Assembly (NCBI RefSeq): GCF_028823535.1
Contig: NZ_JAQIYM010000090.1
Location: 806,001 to 870,000, forward strand
Reading direction: 5' to 3'
DNA length: 64,000 nucleotides
Source: Pseudomonas serbica
GTDB lineage: Bacteria; Pseudomonadota; Gammaproteobacteria; Pseudomonadales; Pseudomonadaceae
Shown here: piece by piece, positions 16,514 through 24,291 of the stretch
Position numbering within the stretch: position 1 is the stretch's first letter
Layout of the letters: each line of letters starts with the position of its first letter
Translations under genes and position numbers: made by a program
The notes under the pieces: model-generated
Told to the model about the DNA's origin: nothing
Databases searched by the model: none
The model's input: only the letters and a program-made list of their open reading frames with translations

Positions 16514-16542
16514 GAAAAAGGCGCCCTGGTGGCGCCTTTTCT
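16514..16542. terminator. Bidirectional terminator of duplicate copy 2
   Basis: AAAAGGCGCC-CTGGT-GGCGCCTTTT is perfect over 10 bp with A- and T-runs on either side. It serves the plus-strand duplicate and the minus-strand gene ending at 16553. Confidence 0.8.
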
Positions 16543-16552
16543 TTGTGTGTGC

Positions 16553-16981
16553 TTAAGCGTCCTGGCTCGGCCAACGGGCTTCAAGCTGCTTGACCAGGGG
16601 AATCCCCGACTTGATCGACAAAACGTCGCTATCGGCGTCTGCAGCCCTGTACAGGTCGGCCCATTCAGGCGGAACACGCTTTAACCGAGACGGTGACATC
16701 CTTGGCAGGATTTTTCGAGCCTGGCCTTTGTACAAGAGCATCTTCAAGGGATCGAAAATGGTCTTATGAAAGGTCTGCCCCTCGGGGAGAGGCTCGTTCC
16801 ACAGCACCTCGCGGACGGCGTTGGCCAGTTCCCTGTGTGAGTCCTTCAGGCCGGTGTACTCAGCACCATGGTCGCGGAGAAGCTTTGCAGCTTCTTCCTC
16901 CGTGGCTACCCTGATTGCTTTGCCTTCAACCAACCACACCCACCAGGCGGACTGGATGCTGATTATTTCTCGTTTCGCCAA
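16553..16981 (-). CDS. Hypothetical protein
   Basis: The start is inferred as TTG 16981, six bases after a clear GAGGAA ribosome site; no ATG gives a sensible start. The 142 residues include AWWVWLVEGKAIRVATEEEA, AKLLRDHGAEYTGLKDSHRE and, at the C-terminus, SGIPLVKQLEARWPSQDA. Not recognised. It overlaps the end of the lipoprotein gene upstream, so the two form an operon. Confidence 0.6.
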   Translation of the reverse strand: MAKREIISIQSAWWVWLVEGKAIRVATEEEAAKLLRDHGAEYTGLKDSHRELANAVREVLWNEPLPEGQTFHKTIFDPLKMLLYKGQARKILPRMSPSRLKRVPPEWADLYRAADADSDVLSIKSGIPLVKQLEARWPSQDA

Positions 16982-17324
16982 AGTGTGTTCCTCGAATTGG
17001 CCAGCCTTGCGCTGTGAATGGGCTGGGGAGCAGCTTACTGACCTCGTCAGCCACATCGCTTGGCGTCTTGCCATTGAGCAATTGGTAAAACGCGGCCTTT
17101 GAATCCTCGAGCGATTCGCCTTTGTACACCCGCTGCTGGAAGTGTTCATTGAGCCGGTCGATGTCTTGGCGGAGCTTTTCGCTCTCATTCGGCGGCAGGG
17201 TCTCGTAGAGCGTGTTCAGTGATGCCGTCAGGGCCTCATCAGAACTGGCATCGATTTTTGGTTGGGAGCAAGCGGCCAGAAGAGCGAAAACAGACAGCAG
17301 AAGTGCTTTACGCAGCGGATACAT
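16926..17324 (-). CDS. DUF6694-like lipoprotein
   Basis: A 132-residue precursor with a lipoprotein signal: MYPLRKALLLSVFALLAACS, with Cys at residue 19 as the lipidated residue. It continues QPKIDASSDEALTASLNTLY and SKAAFYQLLNGKTPSDV, the layout I associate with DUF6694 lipoproteins (about 100 residues). The last 30 residues (from PSPFTAQGW) look unlike the family and overlap the next gene by 56 bp, so the C-terminus may be extended by loss of an earlier stop. Confidence 0.7.
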   Translation of the reverse strand: MYPLRKALLLSVFALLAACSQPKIDASSDEALTASLNTLYETLPPNESEKLRQDIDRLNEHFQQRVYKGESLEDSKAAFYQLLNGKTPSDVADEVSKLLPSPFTAQGWPIRGTHFGETRNNQHPVRLVGVVG

Positions 17325-17419
17325 GAATCACCGGAATGAATGTGTTTTTGTTATCCTTGTCAATATATACGCAATATCAGCTTCAAAACAGAACCCGCTC
17401 AGTTTATTCGGAGAATTTA

Positions 17420-18211
17420 ATGGCAACACTTAAAAGATCCACGCTGGTTTCGACGGTAGTCGTCCTTCTTGGCGTGTCTGCGGCTTGGTATGTAAGCAAC
17501 AGTAACGTCTTGAAGGCCCCTGCTGCCCCACAAAAGGTCGAATCGCGCCATGACGACAAGATCATGGCCACGCTGAAGATCCTTCAGAATGACGTGAGTG
17601 TCACGTCGATCCAGAAGTCGGATATTGCCGGCCTGTACTCCGTAGAACTGGCCAGCGGTCGCCCGCTGTATGCCACCGAGGATGGGGCTTATATCTTCGC
17701 AGGAAACCTCTTCAAGAATGTCGACGGCGCCATCGTCAACGTCACCGATGAGGCCCAGAAGAAGGTTGCAGTGCAAAAGCTGAAAGGCCTGAAAGAGTCG
17801 GACATGGTGATCTACCCGGCTGCCAACCGCAAAGCCACCATCACGGTATTCACGGATGTTGATTGCCCGTATTGCGCGAAACTGCACGACGACGTGCCGG
17901 CGCTGAACGCTCAGGGCATTGAAGTCCGATACCTGGCGTTCCCGCGTATGGGGCTGGAGAGCGAGACCTACCAGAAGATGGTCAGCGTCTGGTGTGCGCC
18001 AGATGCCCGCAAGGCTATGGATGATGCCACTGGCGAGACCCCAATTGCGAAACTGACATGCGATAACCAAGTGGCGGCGCAGTATGAACTCGGCAAGTTG
18101 CTGGGTGTGCGCGGTACGCCGACCATTTACCTGGAGAGCGGTGAGATGATGGGTGGCTACAGCCCACCGGATCGTTTGGTTCCAAAAGCGCTGGCTGGCA
18201 AAGCACAGTAA
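17420..18211 (+). CDS. DsbC-like thiol:disulfide interchange protein
   Basis: The 263-residue product starts at ATG 17420. An N-terminal hydrophobic anchor (residues 8-26) targets it to the periplasm. Residues 50-130 match the DsbC dimerisation domain (SVTSIQKSDIAGLYSVELAS). The thioredoxin domain follows with the redox motif CPYC (TVFTDVDCPYCAKLHDD), a conserved cis-Pro loop GVRGTPTIYLESGEMMGGY, and a second Cys pair (C-APDAR...LTC). DsbC isomerases are common on conjugative plasmids, where they help fold disulfide-rich transfer proteins. No transfer genes are in this window. Confidence 0.9.
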   Translation: MATLKRSTLVSTVVVLLGVSAAWYVSNSNVLKAPAAPQKVESRHDDKIMATLKILQNDVSVTSIQKSDIAGLYSVELASGRPLYATEDGAYIFAGNLFKNVDGAIVNVTDEAQKKVAVQKLKGLKESDMVIYPAANRKATITVFTDVDCPYCAKLHDDVPALNAQGIEVRYLAFPRMGLESETYQKMVSVWCAPDARKAMDDATGETPIAKLTCDNQVAAQYELGKLLGVRGTPTIYLESGEMMGGYSPPDRLVPKALAGKAQ

Positions 18212-18272
18212 TCACCTCGAGGCTGCAGGATTTAGGGCCTGCAGCCGTTTGCCGCTCGCTTGAGGGTTTCCA

Positions 18273-18830
18273 ATGTTGCTCGACTTTATAATGTCTGCCG
18301 GCGCTGTACTTTTCGCATTATTGGCCTGCGCAATTTTCTTCCCCAAGGTCTTTATCGGCATTGTGATGTTTTTTGCCGTGTCTATGGCCGTTGTTCACAT
18401 CGGTGAGCGAATGGATAAGGACAAGGCAAAAAAGGTGCGCAAAGCTGTTAACAAGCGGTATCCAGAGGCTTCTGGAAAGCACCTGGAGGCAATAGCTGAC
18501 AGGGTGATGTCCGGCGCAGACATAGATAGTTTTGCCGTGGAGAATGATGTTCTTTGGTCTGTTAAAGATCGAAAACGAAGCTACTGGCGGGCATCAGGCA
18601 ACTGGAAAGATGAGTCGATGAGCACTGAGGCCGCGAAGCTGTACGAAGCAGAAAGGCTCGAAATTCAACAGCGTTACCCGGACTTCGGATTTACTGCTGC
18701 GGAAGTGCATGATCTCAGCATCCAGTTGTACTTCAACTGGCAGATTACCAATGTGGAAATGAAGGAAAAAAGCGTAGTTGTGGAGTTTCGGCGCCGAGGG
18801 GATCACCGGCGCGTGGTGTACGGTCGCTAG
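18273..18830 (+). CDS. Hypothetical membrane-anchored protein
   Basis: The 185-residue product has two N-terminal hydrophobic segments (about residues 5-24 and 27-45) followed by a soluble charged domain with KAVNKRYPEASGKHLEAIAD. The end is a beta-rich NVEMKEKSVVVEFRRRGDHR. ATG 18273 follows GAGGGTTTCCA. Function unknown. Confidence 0.7.
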   Translation: MLLDFIMSAGAVLFALLACAIFFPKVFIGIVMFFAVSMAVVHIGERMDKDKAKKVRKAVNKRYPEASGKHLEAIADRVMSGADIDSFAVENDVLWSVKDRKRSYWRASGNWKDESMSTEAAKLYEAERLEIQQRYPDFGFTAAEVHDLSIQLYFNWQITNVEMKEKSVVVEFRRRGDHRRVVYGR

Positions 18831-18857
18831 GGTTTACCGAACGATGCCTAATTTATG

Positions 18858-18892
18858 AAAAAAGCCCCGACGATCACTCGCCGGGGCTTTTG
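18858..18892. terminator. Bidirectional terminator
   Basis: AAAAGCCCCG and CGGGGCTTTT enclose 12 bases between converging genes (ends at 18830 and 18926). Confidence 0.85.
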
Positions 18893-18925
18893 CGTTTCTG
18901 GCATCAACCGGAGTCGGCGGAACCC

Positions 18926-19174
18926 TTATCTGTGAGCGTAATGTCGGCTTAACCGACTCTTGAGTTCATCCGTCGAGCAATGTTTGCCTTGAGCGTACTG
19001 GCCTGAACTGGACGCTAGTATTTTCACCAGGGCGATTGTCTCTTCGCGGCGCTTGCGATCCGCGTAGGACTCGACCACATAGGCAGGAATGCCATTTTGC
19101 GTAATCACCAACGGCTCATCCAGGGGCAGCTTGGATGCGTGTTTTTTCAAAAAACTGACTGTCTCAATTCGCAT
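18926..19174 (-). CDS. Orphan Phd/YefM-type antitoxin
   Basis: An 82-residue protein from ATG 19174. MRIETVSFLKKHASKLPLDE then PLVITQNGIPAYVVESYADR gives the Phd/YefM fold: an N-terminal strand and helix followed by the ITQNG-PAYVV hairpin, then a helical tail. Such proteins bind their promoter and neutralise a Doc, RelE or PIN toxin. No toxin gene follows; the downstream DNA is a terminator. It may be solitary or act on a toxin elsewhere. Confidence 0.75.
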   Translation of the reverse strand: MRIETVSFLKKHASKLPLDEPLVITQNGIPAYVVESYADRKRREETIALVKILASSSGQYAQGKHCSTDELKSRLSRHYAHR

Positions 19175-19308
19175 GGGCAAACATTCTCGTGATGTTGGTC
19201 GGGTCAACTATAAGACTATCACGGTAGGCGGCGGTGCCGTAGCCGCTTCGCGGAGAAGTCGACTTGCTTCCTGCTTGCAGGACTGCCCTAGTTCGCCTGT
19301 AGTGGCAA

Positions 19309-19336
19309 TTGACAACCATTGTTTGGTCGGTATAAT
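19309..19336 (+). promoter_or_regulatory. Strong sigma70-type promoter
   Basis: A perfect TTGACA and a perfect TATAAT are separated by 16 bp. It lies about 105 bp before the gene at 19441, leaving a roughly 95-nt 5' UTR. Confidence 0.8.
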
Positions 19337-19440
19337 TCGAGAACTTCACTGACACCGCCAACAAGGCTCTGGTTCAGTGCTTTCGGCCCAGGCTACCGAC
19401 AGCTGGTGCTGGTCATGGATGCAACGGACTGGAACATTTC

Positions 19441-19986
19441 ATGCAAATTGCGACGAAGGTTGTAACCCAGATTGTCATCACCGAAGCCAAGGGTAAAAAG
19501 TACGGTTTCAGCACCATCACTGTGATGTTGGAGGACACCGCGCACCACGCCGGCAAGATCTCCATCACTCATGACGGCAAGACCTGGAATGGCTACTGGG
19601 GCAGCATGGGGTCGACCATTGTGCCGTTTTTCATCGGCTGCGATTCCACCTACCTGGGCGGCAACCTCGGGGCCCCAGCCTCTAGTGAATACGACTTCAA
19701 AGCCACCGAGCGGGAAGCCAAGCGCTACCTCAAAGAGCGCCGCCGCGATAAGGAAATCGATCTAGAGGCATACCAGGAACTGCTTTCCAAGATTCCTGGC
19801 GGCATGCGTGACCCCCATCACGACGGCTCGCTTCTATCTGCGGTGTTCGGGCCTGACTGGCCGCACTGTCTGAAGTCCAAGACCACCGAACAGTATCTGC
19901 ACTTCATCGAGATGGTTGAAGTTGTGCAGCAGGCCTTGCGTCAGATGACGAACACGCCGACAGAGCAGGGCGCTCAGGCGGCATAA
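19441..19986 (+). CDS. Hypothetical protein
   Basis: A 181-residue protein from ATG 19441. The first half is beta-rich (TKVVTQIVITEAKGKKYGFS and TITVMLEDTAHHAGKISITH), followed by GKTWNGYWGSMG and FFIGCDSTYLGGNLG. The second half is a charged helix (EREAKRYLKERRRDKEIDLE). Not recognised by name. Probably the first gene of an operon through 20783. Confidence 0.75.
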   Translation: MQIATKVVTQIVITEAKGKKYGFSTITVMLEDTAHHAGKISITHDGKTWNGYWGSMGSTIVPFFIGCDSTYLGGNLGAPASSEYDFKATEREAKRYLKERRRDKEIDLEAYQELLSKIPGGMRDPHHDGSLLSAVFGPDWPHCLKSKTTEQYLHFIEMVEVVQQALRQMTNTPTEQGAQAA

Positions 19987-20046
19987 ACCACGTTCAACGA
20001 TAATTCGCGGCAGCCGCACAATGGTGCCGCCTACAGGAAAACCTTG

Positions 20047-20478
20047 ATGCACATCATCATGATTACCGGTGGCGCTGGCGCCGGCAAAACGCACTTGCTC
20101 CAGACAATCAAAGCCATAGGAAACGTGTTCCTGGTCGATCCTCTGTCGGTTGACGTGTTAAGCGCCAAGACCTGGCGCCAGCCCCCCAATGACACGGTCA
20201 TTGTCGCCTTCGACCACATCAGCAAGCTGAAAAACGCGCCGGCGCAGATCAAGGAAGCGATTGATTGGTGCAGCGAGAACCACATCGCGCTATGCCTGTG
20301 TGACCAGAAGCGAGCGGACATCGAAGCTCTGGTAATCGACACAGCCCGCTCGACGGTTGAACTCAACCTCGACTCCGCCTACACCATGAAAGTGAATGGA
20401 AATTGCACGGAGCTGGGTGATCAGATGCTGGCGGCCAGCTGTGTGATCGACCTCGCTGCCAAAGGAATCTCCCAATGA
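20047..20478 (+). CDS. Small P-loop NTPase
   Basis: A 143-residue protein with a textbook Walker A motif at residues 8-15 (GGAGAGKT). A Walker B-like strand VIVAFDHISKL sits near residue 58 and a late ALCLCDQKRADIEAL strand follows. Its size suits a minimal ATPase. ATG 20047 is preferred to TTG 20044. It overlaps the membrane-protein gene that follows by 4 bp (ATGA), so the two products may act together. Substrate unknown. Confidence 0.7.
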   Translation: MHIIMITGGAGAGKTHLLQTIKAIGNVFLVDPLSVDVLSAKTWRQPPNDTVIVAFDHISKLKNAPAQIKEAIDWCSENHIALCLCDQKRADIEALVIDTARSTVELNLDSAYTMKVNGNCTELGDQMLAASCVIDLAAKGISQ

Positions 20479-20783
20479 GCCGCCTTGAGCTGTCGAGCGA
20501 AGGCTATCATCGGCTGCACATAGTCGCCGGCATGGTCTTCATGTCCAGCCTGTTTCTGACGGTGTATCTGGTGATCTTCAAGCTAGCTCCGGCGTTCTCT
20601 TGGAGCATGGGCACGCCTTCGGGTACCTGTCAGCATTACGGCATGATTGATGCGATCTTCGCCCTCAACGTCCTGGCGTCCTTTGTCAGCTATGTGCTGA
20701 TGTCGATGGCGATGCACCGGAGCAACGAAAAGCGGTTCGAGGAGAATGCGCGGGCCTTGTGCAAAGAGAAAGTGAAAAAATAG
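20475..20783 (+). CDS. Small membrane protein
   Basis: A 102-residue protein with two hydrophobic segments (LHIVAGMVFMSSLFLTVYLV and a second around IFALNVLASFVSYVLMSMAM) and a basic C-terminal tail. The ATGA overlap couples it to the P-loop gene. Function unknown. Confidence 0.7.
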   Translation: MSRLELSSEGYHRLHIVAGMVFMSSLFLTVYLVIFKLAPAFSWSMGTPSGTCQHYGMIDAIFALNVLASFVSYVLMSMAMHRSNEKRFEENARALCKEKVKK

Positions 20784-20785
20784 GC

Positions 20786-20814
20786 TTGCAGGTATAACGC
20801 TAGGGGTTTATTAT
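20786..20814 (+). promoter_or_regulatory. CTAG-type promoter (copy 4)
   Basis: TTGCAG, a 17-bp spacer with AACGCTAGGGG, and TATTAT, 50 bp before the DUF262 gene. Confidence 0.6.
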
Positions 20815-20863
20815 TCTCACAGTCAGAGAGGTTATCTGCCGCTAAGCAGCCAAAGGAATTCGA

Positions 20864-21595
20864 ATGCGAACCGTACTGAGCACAACTTTCTTGCCCTCTC
20901 TGCTGGCTGACGTCAAATCAGGCCGGATGATGCCTGCAGCGATGCAGCGCCCCTATCAGTGGGACAGGAGCGACGTTGAGGCCTTGTGCGATTCGATTCT
21001 GTCAGGCTTCCCGGTGGGCGGCATGCTGATGTGGCAGCCAGAAGACAAGGCAGATCTGTCCAAGATCGCCAAAACCCGGTTGGGGCCAATTTCTCTGTCC
21101 AACGATGGCGAGAAATGGAAAACGGTGGCGCTGTTGCTCGATGGTCAGCACCGTCTGGCTACCTTGGCCTGGCTGATGCTGGAAGGGCCGGCGCCAGCGC
21201 TGGACTACTCTCCCTCGGAACATATGTTTCTAGGCAATCAGTGCCTGGTGCTGGATCTGGCTTCGCAGTCCATGAAGTTTGTCAGTCATAAGGTCGCAAA
21301 AAAGACGATGTGCCTGCCGGCCTGGACGGTCATGAGCAGCGTCTCTACGGAGATTTATCAGCGGGCCATGAAGCTGCTGCGGGAGATGGATGCTCAGGAA
21401 AGAGAAGGTGTCGAAGAGATGGCCGATCTTTTTGGCCGGGCCTCCGAGGCTTTCGGCAACGCCCGTGTCACTTTGACCGTGATTGTCGATGCGACCCCAG
21501 AGGAAGCCAAGCACGCCTTCCTGAGGATCTGCCGAACCGGTGTGCCGATGAGCGAAACTGACTTTGACCGGGCGATGGCCTGGGCAGCCGCTTAA
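20864..21595 (+). CDS. DUF262 (ParB/Srx-like) domain protein
   Basis: The 243-residue protein has the DUF262 hallmarks: QRPYQWDRSDVEALCDSILS and GFPVGGMLMWQ near residue 45, then LLLDGQHRLATLAWLM near residue 90, the DGQ-R motif that binds and hydrolyses nucleotide in this fold. A second conserved block (LRICRTGVPMSETDF) closes the domain. DUF262 is the N-terminal half of GmrS-type restriction proteins; the DUF1524 HNH partner is absent, so only the nucleotide-using half is present. It could sense or modify, but cleavage is unlikely. The CTAG promoter drives it. Confidence 0.85.
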   Translation: MRTVLSTTFLPSLLADVKSGRMMPAAMQRPYQWDRSDVEALCDSILSGFPVGGMLMWQPEDKADLSKIAKTRLGPISLSNDGEKWKTVALLLDGQHRLATLAWLMLEGPAPALDYSPSEHMFLGNQCLVLDLASQSMKFVSHKVAKKTMCLPAWTVMSSVSTEIYQRAMKLLREMDAQEREGVEEMADLFGRASEAFGNARVTLTVIVDATPEEAKHAFLRICRTGVPMSETDFDRAMAWAAA

Positions 21596-21621
21596 ATTCA
21601 AGAATAAAATGGAGCTGTTCG

Positions 21622-21906
21622 ATGCCAACCATCAAATCCCTGCATACCTGGAAATTCACTGATTCCACGCGATTCGCCTGGCGTGAAGGCACCGACTGCG
21701 ATCAGTTCGCCGGTGATTTCGTCAGGGAATACCCGTTCTTCCAGGCCAAAGACGTCAAACGCGGCTTCCTGCGCGAGCAGCCGGTGTATTCCCCGTACCG
21801 CAAGACTTACGTCAATTCGACGGTGATCAATGCCGAAGGCCCAGGCACCCCGGTGGTGTACGCCCGGATGAACATCAAGGCCACTGTCCCTCGGCAGGTG
21901 GCATAG
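21622..21906 (+). CDS. Hypothetical protein
   Basis: A 94-residue protein from ATG 21622 after AATGGAGCTGTTCG. It has SLHTWKFTDSTRFAWREGTD and a tail VVYARMNIKATVPRQVA. Not recognised. It lies 2 bp from the next gene. Confidence 0.65.
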   Translation: MPTIKSLHTWKFTDSTRFAWREGTDCDQFAGDFVREYPFFQAKDVKRGFLREQPVYSPYRKTYVNSTVINAEGPGTPVVYARMNIKATVPRQVA

Positions 21907-21907
21907 G

Positions 21908-22156
21908 ATGGTTAGCGATAAAGCACGCAAGAAGATCACTCGCTTGATGCACGCACACCAGGAATGGTTGAGCAAATGGCACAAGCGAAGCGGATTGTTC
22001 ATGGAGTACACAAGCCCTAGGGGCAAGTCGATGACATTCTCGGCGTATTGCTTCGAGGTCAACAAGCACATGGACAAGACCATCGACAAAATCGCCAAAA
22101 TTGTAAAAGAGGACAGCGGTATCCTCACCGAGCCTGCTGGCAAGGCGAAAGCTTGA
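21908..22156 (+). CDS. Hypothetical small basic protein
   Basis: An 82-residue basic helical protein (KARKKITRLMHAHQEWLSKW, then KHMDKTIDKIAKIVKED). It starts at ATG 21908, 2 bp after the previous stop. Function unknown. Confidence 0.65.
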   Translation: MVSDKARKKITRLMHAHQEWLSKWHKRSGLFMEYTSPRGKSMTFSAYCFEVNKHMDKTIDKIAKIVKEDSGILTEPAGKAKA

Positions 22157-22184
22157 TCCTCGTCAAAACGTGTAGGGAGTAGCA

Positions 22185-22751
22185 ATGGGAAGCAGGGGAA
22201 CCTACTGCGAAATGCAGGGCGAACATGTGCCGCTGATGTATCGAGATCAGCGGAACCACATTTGCATCAACAAAGACCAGCGCAAGCATTTTCGTGGTGC
22301 GACAGCCGTACTGAAAATTGAAGCCTGCGTTGAGCTTTTTGGGACGTTCCGCGATGGGGGGACGTACGCTTCTTATCCGTCCCCCTATGATCTGGCAATG
22401 AAGTTCCAGGGTCGGGTAAACGCCTGGCTCAAAGACAGACTTACCCGAGAAGGTGAGCGGGTAAGGATCGTCTATAAGTACGAGCTTCATGTCGAGGAAG
22501 AAGAGCTTCAAGGCGATTTCTGCGGCGTTTACAAGAACAGTTCGGGTTGCAAGTCAGCGGTGATCCGCCGTATCCAACGGATGGTTGGCCCAGCCTTGAT
22601 CATTGAGGACAACACCATCCGGAGCCGAAGAAAGCTCATCCGGAATTGGAAACGAGAGCAGTTCAAGGCTGCCTGGGCCTATTACCAGGAGCGGGTACGT
22701 GAATTCGAAGAGAAACAAAAGCAGCAAGAGCAGCCGGCGAGCCAATCGTAA
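22185..22751 (+). CDS. Hypothetical protein
   Basis: A 188-residue basic protein, ATG 22185 after AGGGAGTAGCA. It has two separated Cys in FCGVYKNSSGCKS, a central RVRIVYKYELHVEEEELQGD, and a strongly charged C-terminal helix ending in EEKQKQQEQP. Not recognised. Confidence 0.7.
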   Translation: MGSRGTYCEMQGEHVPLMYRDQRNHICINKDQRKHFRGATAVLKIEACVELFGTFRDGGTYASYPSPYDLAMKFQGRVNAWLKDRLTREGERVRIVYKYELHVEEEELQGDFCGVYKNSSGCKSAVIRRIQRMVGPALIIEDNTIRSRRKLIRNWKREQFKAAWAYYQERVREFEEKQKQQEQPASQS

Positions 22752-22814
22752 GGCCTGTATCCAAGCGGCCTAGATGTTTCATAAGCAGTGCACTGAAGGA
22801 TTAGGAGCGATCAA

Positions 22815-23291
22815 ATGCCAAGAAAATTTGCCAACTCGGCGCCAGTGAAGGCCGCAGCCCGTACTGCTATGGATCAGCTTAAAGCCATGCCTGCAAGCGA
22901 ACTGCTGGATTTCGGGGCGCAAACCACTGTCCCTGATGACGAGGCCACGCTTAGCCCGCAAGACGCTGAGTGCCTGGCGGCCTACGACCAGATGCACCGT
23001 GAAATGGCGGAGCAGCGTGAGCAGGAAAATGCGGTGCTGGAACAGGTTAAGGCGATGGTCTCGCCCAAGGTCTTCGACCAGATCAAGGACACGCTCAGTG
23101 ATTCGAGCTATACGCACAGCTACCTGATCGCGGCGGCGCCTCTTGGCCAACCTCAGGACGAATCCTTTGACCTGGGGGATGTGTACGTTGATCAGACCAC
23201 CAATGGCGGGATGTCTGGCGATGACTATGCCGGCACGATGAGCATGCCGTTGCCCGATGGTCGGTACTTTCAGTTCTGTTACGCCTGTTAA
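22815..23291 (+). CDS. Hypothetical protein
   Basis: A 158-residue acidic protein, ATG 22815 after GGATTAGGAGCGATCAA. A helical stretch (AAYDQMHREMAEQREQENAV) leads to a Gly/Asp-rich end, SMPLPDGRYFQFCYAC. Function unknown. Confidence 0.7.
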   Translation: MPRKFANSAPVKAAARTAMDQLKAMPASELLDFGAQTTVPDDEATLSPQDAECLAAYDQMHREMAEQREQENAVLEQVKAMVSPKVFDQIKDTLSDSSYTHSYLIAAAPLGQPQDESFDLGDVYVDQTTNGGMSGDDYAGTMSMPLPDGRYFQFCYAC

Positions 23292-23347
23292 ACGCTGAGC
23301 CCATTTGGCTTGTTGCGCACAAACCCTATTTTGAATGTGAGGCTCAG

Positions 23348-23914
23348 ATGAGCAGTAAAATCGAAGCAATCAAGGCCGCTGTAGATCGTCTGGATACTAC
23401 TGAATGTCGCGGCATCGTCGTGAACAAACAGGCCTTGGCTGAGCTGCGCTTCCTGGTTGCCGGCGCCGTGGCCGATGGTCAAGGCCATGTAGCTGCTGAG
23501 ATCGTTGATTACATCGTGCCGAATCCCCATCAGCGCCTTTGGTACGGCCCGGAACTGGCCCGCTTGCCAGTCGGAACGCAGCTCTACCTGAATCCAGGGG
23601 AGCAGCCTGACGTGGTGGCCTTGCGAAAAGATTTGGCCAATACCGATCAGTTGCTGCAATCCGCCGAACGTTCTATCAAGAACCATCGTTCGGCGCTTGG
23701 CGCCGTACAGGAAAGTGATGCGGAAAAAACAAAGTTGTTGAATGCGCTGATCCGCCGCTTGGGCATCGACGGCGTGTCAGCGATCACCGGCTGCAGCTAC
23801 ACCCACCCGTCAAACGATCTTGAAGAAATGATCCGTAATGGGTTCTTGCTGCAAGAGCTGGCTGAGGAATTTGATATCACGCTCAAGCCTGCAGAAGCGG
23901 CGGTCGCGGAATGA
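23348..23914 (+). CDS. Hypothetical protein with coiled-coil, Ea22-like build
   Basis: A 188-residue protein. The start (MSSKIEAIKAAVDRLDT) resembles the short N-terminal modules of the genes that follow. The middle has PVGTQLYLNPG, like the domain in which phage Ea22-type proteins end, followed by a predicted coiled coil (LRKDLANTDQLLQSAERSIK). Function unknown. Overlaps the next gene by 4 bp and begins a long coupled operon. Confidence 0.65.
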   Translation: MSSKIEAIKAAVDRLDTTECRGIVVNKQALAELRFLVAGAVADGQGHVAAEIVDYIVPNPHQRLWYGPELARLPVGTQLYLNPGEQPDVVALRKDLANTDQLLQSAERSIKNHRSALGAVQESDAEKTKLLNALIRRLGIDGVSAITGCSYTHPSNDLEEMIRNGFLLQELAEEFDITLKPAEAAVAE

Positions 23915-24291
23915 GGAACCATCAGTTTCTAGCCCGTTGGCCGTCGGGCCGTGGGACTGGCTTCATAGGACTTTCGCGCAGCCTTAAAATGGCCCTTCAC
24001 AGTACTGGCCCTCTAGCCCTTGCGGATCATAAGTTTGAGGCGGTTCCGGTCACAGTGGCGAACACCACCTCTCTGCGGGATGGATCTCTGGAAGCCTGGT
24101 CGACCTCCGGCAGCCTTATCGGGCCTATGTTTTTGCACGTCAGCCAGGTGTTCGACACCGAGGCTGAGGTAGAGGCGGACATCAACGCCGCGATTCAATG
24201 CGTAATCAACTCCAAGTTAAACGCAATCGACGCGCTAAAGCGCGAGATCGAAATTCTAGAAGCTAACAAAATTCAACTGGTGCAGCCATGA
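23911..24291 (+). CDS. Hypothetical protein
   Basis: A 126-residue protein from ATG 23911 (ATGA overlap with the gene before). It has TSLRDGSLEAWSTSGSLIGP and a helical tail ending KREIEILEANKIQLVQ. It also overlaps the next gene by 4 bp. Not recognised. Confidence 0.65.
   Translation: MRNHQFLARWPSGRGTGFIGLSRSLKMALHSTGPLALADHKFEAVPVTVANTTSLRDGSLEAWSTSGSLIGPMFLHVSQVFDTEAEVEADINAAIQCVINSKLNAIDALKREIEILEANKIQLVQP

Noticed and set aside
16553..17188. 211-codon reading of the minus-strand gene
   Set aside because: Its first 68 codons are the other frame of the lipoprotein gene; the Ser/Arg-rich sequence looks like a shadow. The TTG start at 16981 is preferred.
18926..19174. Complete toxin-antitoxin locus at the orphan Phd gene
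   Set aside because: No toxin-like gene follows; a terminator and a converging gene lie downstream.
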